A stretch of 64,000 nucleotides of DNA from Methylobacterium sp. WL119 (GCF_008039875.1 NZ_VRUU01000009.1:1-64000), one strand, 5' to 3'. Counted from the stretch's first letter, positions 1 to 8,954 are shown. Numbers and translations are program-made. Notes: generated by a model not told the origin, from the letters alone.

Positions 1-671
1 CCCCCTCGCCGATGCCGGCCCCGGCAGCGCCGCGCCCGAGCGCCCCGGTCACCCTGCGCCCGAAGGCCCGCACCGGCCTGGCGCCCCGCGTACTTCTCGT
101 CGGCGCCTCGACCGGCGGCCCGCGGGCGGTCGGCGAGATGCTCGAGAAGATCGGCGCGGCGACGCTGCGCCGGCTGCCGATCCTGATCGTCCAGCACATG
201 CCGCCGATCTTCACCGCGGTCTTCGCCGAGCACCTCGCCACCCGTACCGGACTCGTCGCGGCCGAGGGCAAGGCCGACGAACGGCTCGAGCCCGGGCGGA
301 TCTACGTCGCGCCGGGCGGGCGCCACATGGGCCTGACGGGGGGGGCCGGCCGAGAGCCGGTGATCCGCCTCGATGACGGACCGCCGGTGAACTTCTGCCG
401 GCCGGCCGTCGACGTCCTGTTCAAGGACGCCGCCGCCCTGTTCGGGGGCGCCACCCTCTCCGTCGTGCTCACCGGCATGGGCTCGGACGGCACCCACGGC
501 GCCCGCGCGCTGTGCGAGGCCGGCGGCGCCGTGCTCGCACAGGACGAGGCGACGAGCACCGTCTGGGGCATGCCCGGCAGCATCGCCAAGGCGGGGCTGG
601 CCCAGGCCATCCTGCCGCTTCCCGAGATCGGCCCTGCGCTGCGCGCCATGATCACGGGACAGGCGGCATGA
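1..671 (+). CDS. cheB: Chemotaxis protein-glutamate methylesterase CheB (5' partial)
   Basis: Removes methyl groups from, and deamidates, chemoreceptor glutamyl residues, opposing CheR in adaptation. The frame is open to the left window edge, so the N-terminal receiver domain lies outside. What is visible is a Pro/Ala-rich linker followed by the complete methylesterase domain. The Ser-His-Asp catalytic set is present: the serine in VGASTGG, the histidine in VQHMP, and the aspartate in the GMGSDG loop. The stop overlaps the cheR start by 4 nt (ATGA), so the two opposing enzymes are translationally coupled. The domain assignment is certain; the true start cannot be seen. Confidence 0.95.
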   Translation, partial: PSPMPAPAAPRPSAPVTLRPKARTGLAPRVLLVGASTGGPRAVGEMLEKIGAATLRRLPILIVQHMPPIFTAVFAEHLATRTGLVAAEGKADERLEPGRIYVAPGGRHMGLTGGAGREPVIRLDDGPPVNFCRPAVDVLFKDAAALFGGATLSVVLTGMGSDGTHGARALCEAGGAVLAQDEATSTVWGMPGSIAKAGLAQAILPLPEIGPALRAMITGQAA

Positions 672-1543
672 CCGAGCTCGAATTCGATTTCCTGCGCGCC
701 TACCTCAAGCAGCGCTCCGGCCTCGCGCTCACCCCCGAGAAGCGCTACCTCGTCGAGAGCCGGCTCACCCCCGTCTGCCGCCGCTTCGGCCTCGCCACGC
801 TGCGCGACCTCGTCGGCACCTTGAAGATCTCGCGCGATTCGTCGATCGAGAAGGCGGTCGTCGAAGCGATGACCACCAACGAGACCTTCTTCTTCCGCGA
901 TCGGACGCCGTTCGATCTGTTCCGCGACGTGCTGCTGCCTCAGGCGATGGCGCGCCGTGCCGGCCAGCGCCGGCTGCGCATCTGGTGCGCGGCGGCCTCG
1001 ACCGGCCAGGAGCCGTATTCGCTCGCGATCCTGCTGCAGGAAGCTGGCGCCAAGCTTGCCGGCTGGCAGGTCGAGATCGTCGCGACGGACCTGTCCACCG
1101 AGGTGATCGAGAAGGGCAAGCTCGGGCTCTACAGCCATTTCGAGGTGCAGCGCGGGCTGCCCGTGCAGTGGCTGCTGAAGTACTTCACCCAGATCGGCGA
1201 GCAGTGGCAGATCGCCCCGGCCCTGCGCGCGATGATCGATTACCGGCCGCTCAATTTGCTCAACGGCTTCGAGGCGCTCGGCTCCTTCGACGTGATCTAC
1301 TGCCGCAACGTGCTGATCTACTTCGATACGCCGACCAAGGCCGACATCCTCGGGCGGCTCGCCGAACGGCTTGCACCGGAAGGCGCGCTTCTTCTCGGCG
1401 CGGCCGAGACGGTGATCGGCCTCACCGACCGGCTGAGCCCGAACCCGCAGCATCGCGGCCTCTACGGCGTGGCGCAACCGGCCCTGCGCGCGGTGCCTCC
1501 GCTCCCCGCCGCGTTCCCGCAATTGCGGGTCGCCGCCCGCTGA
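668..1543 (+). CDS. cheR: Chemotaxis protein methyltransferase CheR
   Basis: SAM-dependent methylation of glutamates on methyl-accepting chemotaxis proteins. The 291-residue length matches the family. The N-terminal helical domain (TELEFDFLRAYLKQRSG) is followed by the Rossmann methyltransferase domain, with the SAM-binding stretch WCAAASTGQEPYSLA and the late motif YCRNVLIYF. The ATG at 668 is chosen because it overlaps the cheB stop and gives the usual CheR N-terminus; longer frames upstream run inside cheB. No receptor or CheA/CheW gene is visible here, so this is probably the 3' end of a chemotaxis operon that starts upstream. Confidence 0.95.
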   Translation: MTELEFDFLRAYLKQRSGLALTPEKRYLVESRLTPVCRRFGLATLRDLVGTLKISRDSSIEKAVVEAMTTNETFFFRDRTPFDLFRDVLLPQAMARRAGQRRLRIWCAAASTGQEPYSLAILLQEAGAKLAGWQVEIVATDLSTEVIEKGKLGLYSHFEVQRGLPVQWLLKYFTQIGEQWQIAPALRAMIDYRPLNLLNGFEALGSFDVIYCRNVLIYFDTPTKADILGRLAERLAPEGALLLGAAETVIGLTDRLSPNPQHRGLYGVAQPALRAVPPLPAAFPQLRVAAR

Positions 1544-1717
1544 CTCAGGCGAGCATCACAGTACGATTTACGCTGCGGGAAGAGGGGGGAACGGCCGCTC
1601 GGCGCCGCTGGAAACATACCGAAACATTAAGGCGAACAGATCCTTAACCGCGGCGTGGGCACTTTGCACACGGACCCGCGGCCGGGCGTTTCCGGCAGCT
1701 TCACGGGAAAGCCGCCC

Positions 1718-2356
1718 ATGAGTTCGATCTCCAGCACCACCGCCTCGCAGATCCAGGCGCCGCAGCGCCCGGCGCACGCCCACAAGAACCGGGTCGCCTC
1801 CGAGATCGACAGCGAGGCCTCGGCCGGCACCATCTCCGCGACCGACGCCACCGCGCTTACCAGCGCCCTCGACTCGATCGACGCCAGCCTCAAGTCCGGC
1901 GAAACCGCGAACGGTGCCGCGTCGGCATCGTCGAGCACCTCCGCCGCGTCGCGGCTCGACCCGTCCCAGATCAAGAGCCGGATCGACGGCCTGATCGCCG
2001 ACCAGGTCACCAACGGAACGCTGACCAGCGACCAGGCGGCGACGTTGACGTCGCTGTTCGCCAAGGGAGGCGCGAAGGGCGAGGCAAAGGATGGCGGGGT
2101 CGGCGGTGCGGGCGGCCCGCCCCCGGGACCGCCCCTCGGCGCGGCGCCGGACGGCAACGACCTGTCCGATGCGTCGAGCGCGGATCCCGACGCCTCGGCC
2201 TCGGGCAGCACCAGCACCGCGTCGACGAGCGATCTGCTGGCGAGCTTCATCAAGCAACTCCAATCGACGCAGGCGAGCGCGACCGGCTACGCGTCGAGCG
2301 GGTCTTCCAGCACGAGCAGCAACGCCTCGGCCCTCGTGTTCGACTTCCGCAGCTGA
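1718..2356 (+). CDS. Hypothetical low-complexity Ser/Ala/Gly-rich protein
   Basis: Not recognised. The predicted 212-residue protein has a polar, Ser/Thr/Ala-rich composition without a signal peptide or membrane segment. Its middle part (SQIKSRIDGLIADQVTNGTL followed by TSDQAATLTSLF) looks helical, and two similar T(I/L)(S/T)..DA..LTS segments occur, at about residues 40-50 and 103-112. A Gly/Pro run at about residues 125-145 and a long Ser/Thr-rich tail suggest disorder. The ATG at 1718 is preceded by a GGGAAAG ribosome-binding-like stretch; an upstream start at 1655 is possible but adds an atypical Arg/Pro-rich leader. Its position between cheR and an asparaginase-family gene gives no functional clue. 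Confidence 0.6.
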   Translation: MSSISSTTASQIQAPQRPAHAHKNRVASEIDSEASAGTISATDATALTSALDSIDASLKSGETANGAASASSSTSAASRLDPSQIKSRIDGLIADQVTNGTLTSDQAATLTSLFAKGGAKGEAKDGGVGGAGGPPPGPPLGAAPDGNDLSDASSADPDASASGSTSTASTSDLLASFIKQLQSTQASATGYASSGSSSTSSNASALVFDFRS

Positions 2357-2513
2357 GCCGCCTCGGCGCGCGCGGTGTCGCCATCCTCGGGGCGAGCGAG
2401 CCGGCACCGCGTCCTCGCCCGGCACATCGTCCGTCCCCGGCGATGCCGCGAGACAACCGCCGGCCTCAGCAGGTAGGACGCGGTCTCGATGCGAAGCGAG
2501 CAGGAGACATTCG

Positions 2514-3515
2514 ATGACGGCAAGGCCGAAGGTCGCGTTCATCGGCACCGGCGGGACGATCTCGTCGCTCGGTCGCGATTCCCTCGACATCCTCGACTAC
2601 ACCGCGACCGGGAACCGCCTGGAGGCGCAGGCGATCCTCGATGCCGTGCCGGAGGTGCGCGCGGTCGCCGAGATGGTGCCGGTCGCCTTCCGCGCCGTGC
2701 CGAGCCCGGCGATCGGCTTTGCGGAATGGCGCGACCTGGCGACGACCTGCGAACGCCTCGTCGCGGAGCATCGCGACCTCGCCGGCATCGTCATCGGGCA
2801 CGGCACCGCCACCCTCGAGGAGACCGCCTACGCCCTGAGCCTGACGCTCACCGTCGACGTCCCGGTGGTGCTCGTCGGGTCGCAGCGGCCGATGAGCGCC
2901 CTGTCGAGCGATGCCGGGCTCAACCTCGTCGCGGCGATCCGCACGGCGGCGTCGGCGCAGTCCCGCGGGCGCGGCGTCCTCGTCGTCCTCAACGACGAGA
3001 TCCAGGCGGCACGCGAGGTGACCAAGACCTCGGTCGCCCGGCTTCAGACCTTCCGGACGCCGGATTTCGGGGTGCTCGGCCACGTCGACGGCGCCTCGGT
3101 GCAGTACTACCGCCGCTCGGAGCGGAGCCACGCTCCGGGAACGCCCTTCGACATCCGCGCGCTCGATGCGCTGCCGCGGGTCGACGTGTCCTACGGCTAT
3201 GCCGACGCGGACGGCACGGCGGTGCGGGCCTTCCTCGCGGCCGGAGCGCAGGGCATCGTCTCGGCGGGGCTGGCGCCGGGCATGACGCCGCCGCGCGAAG
3301 CCGACGCCCTCGAGCAGGCGGCCGCCGCCGGGATCGTCGTGGTGCAGTCGACCCGGGCGGGCAGCGGCGTCGTCCCGCTCACCACCCGCCTGAGGGAGCG
3401 CGGCATCCTCAGCGCCGACAACCTGACGCCGCAGAAGGCCCGCATCCTGCTCGCGCTCGCCCTGACGGTGACGCGCGAGCCCGCGGAGATCGCGCGGATG
3501 TTCGCCACCTACTGA
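2514..3515 (+). CDS. L-asparaginase/glutaminase-family amidohydrolase
   Basis: Asparaginase family (type I/II fold), predicted to hydrolyse an amide such as L-asparagine. The 333 residues include the first threonine motif FIGTGGTIS near the N-terminus, the second-threonine region GHGTATLEETA, and the lysine in REVTKTS. In characterised family members the second threonine is followed by aspartate (HGTDT), which binds the substrate amino acid group; here it is alanine. The fold assignment is firm, but the substrate may differ. The start is set by an AGGAGA ribosome-binding site at 2502-2507. No signal peptide is apparent, so the enzyme is probably cytoplasmic. Confidence 0.85.
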   Translation: MTARPKVAFIGTGGTISSLGRDSLDILDYTATGNRLEAQAILDAVPEVRAVAEMVPVAFRAVPSPAIGFAEWRDLATTCERLVAEHRDLAGIVIGHGTATLEETAYALSLTLTVDVPVVLVGSQRPMSALSSDAGLNLVAAIRTAASAQSRGRGVLVVLNDEIQAAREVTKTSVARLQTFRTPDFGVLGHVDGASVQYYRRSERSHAPGTPFDIRALDALPRVDVSYGYADADGTAVRAFLAAGAQGIVSAGLAPGMTPPREADALEQAAAAGIVVVQSTRAGSGVVPLTTRLRERGILSADNLTPQKARILLALALTVTREPAEIARMFATY

Positions 3516-3592
3516 GACGCGTCGGGACGGGCCGAAACCCGATTTCGGCCTCCGCCATCGACAAGGATCGGTGGGTGGAGCAAGACGGTGCC

Positions 3593-4492
3593 ATGGCAAT
3601 GGCGGCATCATCCATCGTCTCCCTCTCCGGGCCGGAACGCGAGCGCATCGCCGCGTACCTGGCCGAGATCGCCTGCGCCGCCGGCGAGATCCTGCTCGGC
3701 CACCACGGCAACGACTGCCCGCACGTGCTCAAGGTGGACGGCTCGCCCTCGAGCCATGCCGACCTCGAGGCCGAGCAGCTGATCCTGGCCAAGCTCCTGG
3801 AACGGTTCCCGGCGATCCCGGTGGTGGCCGAGGAGACCTGCCACGACGTGCCGCCCGCCGACCGGTTCTTCCTGGTCGACCCCCTGGACGGCACCCGCGA
3901 CTTCCTCGCCGGCAGCCCGGAATTCGCCGTGTGCATCGCCCTGATCGAGGGCAACCGCCCGGTCGCCGCGGCGCTGGCCGCGCCGGGCGTCGGCCGCGTC
4001 TGGCACGCGGGTGTCGCCGCGCACGAGGCGCCGATCGAGGCCGGCCGCCCCGGGCCCTCTCGCGCCGTCCGAACCCGGCCCGAGCCGCGGGACGGGCTGA
4101 CCGCGCTCGGCAGCCGGCGCCACGGCGATTCCGAGACCGAGTCCTGCCTCGACGCGCTCGGCGTGACATCGCGCCGCGCGGCCGGCTCGGCCCTCAAGTT
4201 CGCGCTGATCGCCTCGGGCGAGGCCGACCTTTACGTCCGCTGCGGACCGACCATGGAATGGGACACCGCGGCCGGCGACCACATCCTGACCGCCGCCGGC
4301 GGCCGTGTCGTCACCCCCACCGGCCGGCCGATCATCTACGGCCGGCACGCGATGGCCTATCGCAACGGCCCGTTCGCGGCGCTGGGCGATCCGGCGCTCG
4401 CCGCCCGGGTCGCGCTTCCCGATCGCGGGCCGATCCTGCGGCCGCGGGAGGGCGCGGCGGTGACGCGGCTCACTCCCGTCCTCCGTCCGTGA
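3593..4492 (+). CDS. cysQ: 3'(2'),5'-bisphosphate nucleotidase CysQ (inositol monophosphatase family)
   Basis: Predicted to hydrolyse 3'-phosphoadenosine 5'-phosphate to AMP, clearing an inhibitory by-product of sulfate assimilation. The 299 residues carry the Mg-dependent phosphatase signatures: the glutamates of VVAEETC, the metal-binding DPLDGTRDF loop, and the second motif EWDTAAGDHIL. A GGTGGAG stretch 12 nt upstream supports the ATG at 3593; an ATG two codons later is equally possible. Its 3' end overlaps the 3' end of the opposite-strand YHS gene by 23 nt. A general inositol-phosphatase activity cannot be excluded from sequence alone. Confidence 0.88.
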   Translation: MAMAASSIVSLSGPERERIAAYLAEIACAAGEILLGHHGNDCPHVLKVDGSPSSHADLEAEQLILAKLLERFPAIPVVAEETCHDVPPADRFFLVDPLDGTRDFLAGSPEFAVCIALIEGNRPVAAALAAPGVGRVWHAGVAAHEAPIEAGRPGPSRAVRTRPEPRDGLTALGSRRHGDSETESCLDALGVTSRRAAGSALKFALIASGEADLYVRCGPTMEWDTAAGDHILTAAGGRVVTPTGRPIIYGRHAMAYRNGPFAALGDPALAARVALPDRGPILRPREGAAVTRLTPVLRP

Positions 4493-4922
4493 GCGGCTGC
4501 AGGCTCGGCCAGGACGCCTCCGCCCGCTCCGCCAGCTTGGGGTCCGCCAGCACCCGGTCCCGTCGCTCGGCGTTGCGGAACAGGTAGAGGCGCTCCTCGA
4601 TCACCGCGAAGACCAGCGGATCGGCGTCGACCAGCCGTCCATCGAGGATGCCGACGACGTCGTATCCGCCCAGCCGCGGCGTGTAGACGGCAGGGTCGCG
4701 CAGGTAGGCGGCGCGGTTGGCGGCACCGGCGAAGCGCCAGGTCCTGCCGCCGCCGGAAGCCTCGAACGCGGACGAGCCCGCCCGCGGGCCCTTCGGCAGG
4801 AAGTAGCTCACCGGGTCGAAGCCCGAGAGCGCGAGCGGGCCGGCGACAGGCGTCTGTCCGATCGCCGGCTCCGCGAGGCCCGCCAGGACGAGGATGGCGC
4901 AGTCACGCCGCGTTAACCACAT
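4470..4922 (-). CDS. YHS domain-containing exported protein
   Basis: A small exported protein of 150 residues with a YHS-type module. After a short N-terminal hydrophobic segment containing RR (LTRRDCAILVLAGLAEPAIG), residues about 30-85 show the typical pattern: ALSGFDPVSYF, an aromatic stretch TWRFAGAANRAAYL, and DPAVYTPRLGGYD. YHS modules are associated with metal handling, but no substrate can be read here. The ATG at 4922 gives a compact signal peptide; a GTG three codons upstream is an alternative. The gene runs convergently into cysQ with a 23-nt overlap of coding 3' ends, so the two transcripts are complementary there. Confidence 0.8.
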   Translation of the reverse strand: MWLTRRDCAILVLAGLAEPAIGQTPVAGPLALSGFDPVSYFLPKGPRAGSSAFEASGGGRTWRFAGAANRAAYLRDPAVYTPRLGGYDVVGILDGRLVDADPLVFAVIEERLYLFRNAERRDRVLADPKLAERAEASWPSLQPLTDGGRE

Positions 4923-5094
4923 CGTGCCCACCTATCCCTCAGCTCGCGCCCGGATCGACCGCCGTGCGCTCCGGCGGCAGGTCTGCCGCATGTCCTTGGG
5001 GGCGGACGCAAGCCATCGTCCAGGTGCGCATCCAAGTCCAGGCGCGCGATCGCGTCCCATGGCGGCGCCGCCTTCAGCGGATCGAGGAGGAACC

Positions 5095-5751
5095 ATGACC
5101 ATGCCCGATTCCCCCCGCACGGCCACCCTGCGGCAGGACGCGTCGACACGCCGCCGCGCCCTGGCCGGCCTGAGCTCGGCCGGGCTCCTCGCCTTGTCGG
5201 CGGCCGCGTTCGGCGTTTCCCGGAGCGTGCCGGCCTCCGCCCGCGGCGTCGAGGATCCCGGCGCGCCGGAGACCTTCCGGCCGCGCGAGATCGTCGATTC
5301 CGGCCACAAGTTCTTCGGCAGCGTCTCGCGCGGGCTGGCGCTCACGGTGCAGGAGGCGACCAAGCGCTGGGGCGAGCCCAACGGCTACATCCTCGGCCAG
5401 GAAGCCTCCGGCGCCATCGTCGGCGGCGTCCGGTACGGCGAGGGCACGCTCTACACCCGCAATGCGGGCCAGCGCCGGATCTACTGGCAGGGCCCGACCC
5501 TCGGCTTCGACATCGGCGGCGACGGCGACCGCACCATGATGCTGGTCTACAACCTGCCGGCGGTGAATGGGATCTACCGCCGCTTCGGCGGGGTCGACGG
5601 CTCGGCCTACTTCGTCGGCGGCTTCGGCATGACGGCGGTGACCAACGACGGCATCGTCGTGGTTCCGATCCGGACCGGCGTCGGCGCCCGCCTCGGCATC
5701 AACGTCGGCTATCTGAAGTTCACCGGCACGCCGACCTGGAACCCGTTCTGA
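5095..5751 (+). CDS. eipA: EipA/DUF1134 family envelope protein
   Basis: Matches the DUF1134 family, whose Brucella member EipA is a periplasmic protein needed for cell-envelope integrity. The 218-residue protein starts with an Arg-rich segment and a hydrophobic stretch (about residues 17-42) that could be a Tat or Sec signal. The conserved beta-rich domain follows, with VQEATKRWGEPNGYILGQE, a DIGGDGDRTMMLVYNL core, and the terminal TGVGARLGINVGYLKF. The start follows a perfect AGGAGG site at 5085-5090. It stands alone between convergent or same-strand genes. The family call is strong; function in this organism is by homology only. Confidence 0.88.
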   Translation: MTMPDSPRTATLRQDASTRRRALAGLSSAGLLALSAAAFGVSRSVPASARGVEDPGAPETFRPREIVDSGHKFFGSVSRGLALTVQEATKRWGEPNGYILGQEASGAIVGGVRYGEGTLYTRNAGQRRIYWQGPTLGFDIGGDGDRTMMLVYNLPAVNGIYRRFGGVDGSAYFVGGFGMTAVTNDGIVVVPIRTGVGARLGINVGYLKFTGTPTWNPF

Positions 5752-5950
5752 CGCGACCGAATCTCGACTTCGCGCCCGCGCGCAAAACCGGTTAGACTGC
5801 GCGTCAGCTTCGGCCGGGCATGCTCGGCTCACGGGCACGGCATCCGGGTTCAGCCCCGGTGTCCGGGCTCGTTCTGCGTGTGGTCGCATCGTCGCACGAG
5901 CGGGCAGGGTCCGGTCTTGCGGCGGCGCTCAAGGGATCGAGTTCGCCCGC

Positions 5951-6652
5951 GTGATCGAAACCGTGATGGTCTTCGCCCTCGGCTTCCTGGTGGCGATCCT
6001 GTGCGCGCTGCTGGCGCTGCCCGCCGTGAACGCGCGCGCCGCCCGCCTGGCGCGGCGCCGGACGGAGGCGCAGCTGCCGCTGTCCGTCGGTGAGATCGCC
6101 GCCGAGAAGGACTTTCTGCGCGCCGAGTTCGCGGTGCGGCAGCGGCGGATGGAGCGTGCCGTCGAGGACGCGCGCAGCAAGCGCCAGGCCGACATGGCGG
6201 CCCTCGGCAACCGCACCATGGAGGCGGCCGCCCTCGCGCGCGACGTCGCCGCGCGCGACGCCGAGATCGCCGAGGCGCTGGCGCTTCGCGGTCGTCTCGA
6301 GAACGAGCTTTCGACCGCGCAGGCCGACGGCTCGTCGAGCCTCGCGACCCTGCTCGCCCTGGAAGAGGCGCATGCCGACCTCCTGGACAGCCTGCTCGCC
6401 GCGCGGAACGCCCTCGGCACGGTCGAGGACGTCCCATCCGATGCCGGCGCGGCGGAGAGCGAGGGCAGCGTGCGCGAAAAGCTCGCGGCCACCGAGGCGG
6501 CGCTCGCCAAGGCCGTGTCCGACCGCGGGGAGGCGGTCGAGCGCGAGAATGCGGACCTTCGCCGGCGCATCACCGAGGTGGCCGACACCCTGACGCAGCG
6601 CGAGCGCCTTCCGCCGGTGGCGGCCTACGCGATGCGTGCCTCCTCGCACTGA
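5951..6652 (+). CDS. Hypothetical membrane-anchored coiled-coil protein
   Basis: Not recognised as a named family. The 233 residues begin with one strong membrane segment (VMVFALGFLVAILCALLALP, residues about 5-25). A long charged, Ala/Glu/Arg-rich region follows (about residues 30-220) with heptad-like spacing that predicts an extended coiled coil. An Arg-rich boundary after the membrane segment suggests a bulk cytoplasmic location. The start codon is GTG at 5951, chosen because it directly precedes the membrane anchor. It might be a scaffold or envelope-associated protein, but there is no further evidence. Confidence 0.65.
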   Translation: MIETVMVFALGFLVAILCALLALPAVNARAARLARRRTEAQLPLSVGEIAAEKDFLRAEFAVRQRRMERAVEDARSKRQADMAALGNRTMEAAALARDVAARDAEIAEALALRGRLENELSTAQADGSSSLATLLALEEAHADLLDSLLAARNALGTVEDVPSDAGAAESEGSVREKLAATEAALAKAVSDRGEAVERENADLRRRITEVADTLTQRERLPPVAAYAMRASSH

Positions 6653-6782
6653 TCGGCCGTCGAGCCACCAAAATCCTAGGGTTGCGGTTGCGAAACCGCG
6701 CCGCGATGCCTTGTTTCCACCACGCGATGGCATCATCGCACCGCCATCCCCCCTCTCGATCCGACAGATGGAACGACGCCCC

Positions 6783-7049
6783 ATGGCCTTGAAGCTCATG
6801 TCCCTCGCCCTCGCGCTCGGCCTGGCCGTGTCGTTCTCCGCGCCGGCCTCGGCGGCGCCCGAGACCAAGCGCGGCAACGAGACCCTGAAGAAGTACTGCA
6901 CCGGCGATTACCTGAACTATTGCGGCAACCTCGCCCCCGAGGACCCGAAGCTCGATGCCTGCTTCGAGAAGAACTGGAAGTCGCTGTCCGAGAATTGCCG
7001 CCGGGCGATCGACGCCTACGAGGCGACCAACGGCGACAAGAAGGGCTGA
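6783..7049 (+). CDS. Small exported cysteine-rich-repeat protein
   Basis: A secreted or periplasmic protein of 88 residues. A clear signal peptide (LMSLALALGLAVSFSAPASA) is followed by a short charged domain with four cysteines in the order YC...YCGNL...ACFEKNW...NCRRAI. This resembles the bacterial Cys-rich repeat related to the FGFR-type cysteine-rich module. Two disulfides are likely after export. ATGs at 6768 and 6783 are both possible; the later one gives a conventional signal peptide. The function is unknown and the neighbouring genes are not obviously related. Confidence 0.7.
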   Translation: MALKLMSLALALGLAVSFSAPASAAPETKRGNETLKKYCTGDYLNYCGNLAPEDPKLDACFEKNWKSLSENCRRAIDAYEATNGDKKG

Positions 7050-7177
7050 ACCGCTCGACCGAGCCGGTTCGACGCGAAGCTGTGGCGCGCGAACGCTCGC
7101 CTCGCGTTCCGGCAACGGCTAAGGTGCGATCCTCCCTCGGGAGGACCGCCCCAGAAGTGCCCGCCGGACCCTCCGCG

Positions 7178-7537
7178 ATGCCGCCCAACCGCGTCCTGAC
7201 GTTGACCCTCGCCACAGGCCTCGCCGCGATCGCGCTGGCAGGGTGCGGCCGCCGCGGAGCCCTCGAGCCGCCGGGCGCCTCGGCGACGACGCCGCAACGG
7301 AGTGCGGCCCAAGGCACCCCCACGGCGACGGCCGGACCCCGGACCCTTCCGCAGAGCACCGGCCTCGGCGGCGGCACGCCGGAGCCCGATCCGTCCGCGG
7401 TCCGCGACGGCGACGAGCTGCCGCCCTCCGCGCTCGCCCCGGCCTCCGGCACGGAGGCGCCGGTCGAGACCGGCCGCGGGGCCAAGCGCGGCTATCGCAT
7501 CCCGAAGGATCCCTTCATCCTCGATCCGCTGCTGTAG
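7178..7537 (+). CDS. lptM: LptM-like lipoprotein upstream of lysA
   Basis: A predicted outer-membrane lipoprotein of 119 residues. The lipobox LAGC puts the lipidated cysteine at residue 23, followed by the characteristic GRRGALEPPG stretch of LptM (YifL), which in E. coli assists maturation of the LptDE lipopolysaccharide translocon. Its place directly upstream of lysA is the usual one for this gene in proteobacteria. The rest is long, Pro/Thr/Ser-rich and probably disordered, ending in RIPKDPFILDPLL, which looks like a conserved C-terminal motif of alphaproteobacterial versions. The name rests on N-terminal pattern and synteny. Confidence 0.8.
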   Translation: MPPNRVLTLTLATGLAAIALAGCGRRGALEPPGASATTPQRSAAQGTPTATAGPRTLPQSTGLGGGTPEPDPSAVRDGDELPPSALAPASGTEAPVETGRGAKRGYRIPKDPFILDPLL

Positions 7538-7670
7538 CGCGCCGCTCCCGCGCCGGATCGCACGGCGCCCTCGTCTTCCACCCTGCTCTCCCGCCCCGGG
7601 GGAGGCTTCCCCGCGGACGGGATCTCGAGCCGAACGGCGGATCTCGACGCTTCCCGGACACGGCCGAACG

Positions 7671-8939
7671 ATGCACCATTTCCAGTATCGCGATGGACGC
7701 CTGCACGCCGAGGACGTCGACCTGACGGCCCTGGCCGAGCGGGTCGGGACGCCGTTCTACTGCTACAGCACCGCCACCCTGGAGCGGCACTTCCGCGTCT
7801 TCGTCGAGGCGTTCTCGGGCGACGACGCGCTGGTCTGCTTCGCGATGAAGGCGAATTCCAACCAGGCCGTGCTGGCGACGCTCGCCCGGCGGGGTGCCGG
7901 CATGGACATCGTTTCCGAGGGCGAGCTGCTCCGCGCGCTTCGGGCCGGGGTCGACGCGCAGAAGATCGTGTTCTCCGGCGTCGGCAAGACCCGCGACGAG
8001 ATGGCGGCGGCGCTGAAGGCCGGGATCTACTGCTTCAACGTCGAGAGCGAGCCCGAGCTGCTGGCGCTCTCCGAGGTGGCGACCAGCCTCGGGATGGAGG
8101 CGCCGGTCTCGATCCGGGTCAATCCCGACATCGACGCGGGCGGCCACGCCAAGATCTCGACGGGCAAGTACGAGAACAAGTTCGGCATCCCGATCACGCG
8201 CGCGCCCGCCGTCTACGGCCTGGCGGCGACCCTTCCGGGCCTCGCGATCCACGGCGTCGACATGCATATCGGCAGCCAGATCACCGATCTCGCGCCGTTC
8301 GAGAATGCGGCGCGGCTGCTCGCCGGGCTGGCCGGCCGGTTGATCGCCGAGGGCCATCCGATCCGCCACATCGATTTCGGCGGCGGCCTCGGCATCCCCT
8401 ATCGCGACGACAACGCAGCGCCGCCGGACCCGGCGGCGCTCGCCGCGACGATCCGCCCGCATTTCGCCCCGCTCGGCCTGCGGCCGGTCTTCGAGATCGG
8501 CCGGATGATCGCGGGCAATGCCGGCATCCTGGTCACCCGCGTGGTCTACGTGAAGGAAAGCGAGGGGCGCACCTTCGTCATCGTGGATGCCGCGATGAAC
8601 GACCTGATCCGGCCGACCCTCTACGAGGCCTATCACGCCCTCCGCCCGGTGGAGGCTCCGGCCGCCGACGCGCCGCGCGTGACGGCGGACGTGGTCGGAC
8701 CGGTCTGCGAGACCGGCGACTATCTCGCTCTGCAGCGCGAGATGCCGCGGGTCGTCGCCGGCGACCTGATCGCGGTGATGACGGCGGGCGCCTACGGAGC
8801 GGTCCAGGCCGGCACCTACAACACCCGCCGCCTCGTGCCCGAGGTGCTGGTCAGCGGTTCGCAGGCGGCGATCGTGCGCCCGCGCCAGAGCTACGACGCG
8901 TTGATCGGCCTCGACCGGATGCCCGACTGGCTCGCCTGA
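7671..8939 (+). CDS. lysA: Diaminopimelate decarboxylase
   Basis: Decarboxylates meso-2,6-diaminopimelate to L-lysine with PLP, the last step of lysine synthesis. The 422 residues are full length. The PLP-binding lysine is K60 in CFAMKANSNQ. The alanine-racemase-like barrel contains GVDMHIGSQI and the glycine loop DFGGGLGIPY, and the C-terminal barrel has the substrate-site motif CETGDYLAL. The usual EPGR phosphate-site sequence reads EIGR here. The ATG at 7671 gives the standard N-terminus. Together with dapB at 24.5-25.3 kb, two lysine/diaminopimelate genes fall in this window but are unlinked. Confidence 0.95.
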   Translation: MHHFQYRDGRLHAEDVDLTALAERVGTPFYCYSTATLERHFRVFVEAFSGDDALVCFAMKANSNQAVLATLARRGAGMDIVSEGELLRALRAGVDAQKIVFSGVGKTRDEMAAALKAGIYCFNVESEPELLALSEVATSLGMEAPVSIRVNPDIDAGGHAKISTGKYENKFGIPITRAPAVYGLAATLPGLAIHGVDMHIGSQITDLAPFENAARLLAGLAGRLIAEGHPIRHIDFGGGLGIPYRDDNAAPPDPAALAATIRPHFAPLGLRPVFEIGRMIAGNAGILVTRVVYVKESEGRTFVIVDAAMNDLIRPTLYEAYHALRPVEAPAADAPRVTADVVGPVCETGDYLALQREMPRVVAGDLIAVMTAGAYGAVQAGTYNTRRLVPEVLVSGSQAAIVRPRQSYDALIGLDRMPDWLA

Positions 8940-8954
8940 GCGCCGGCCGTCGCG

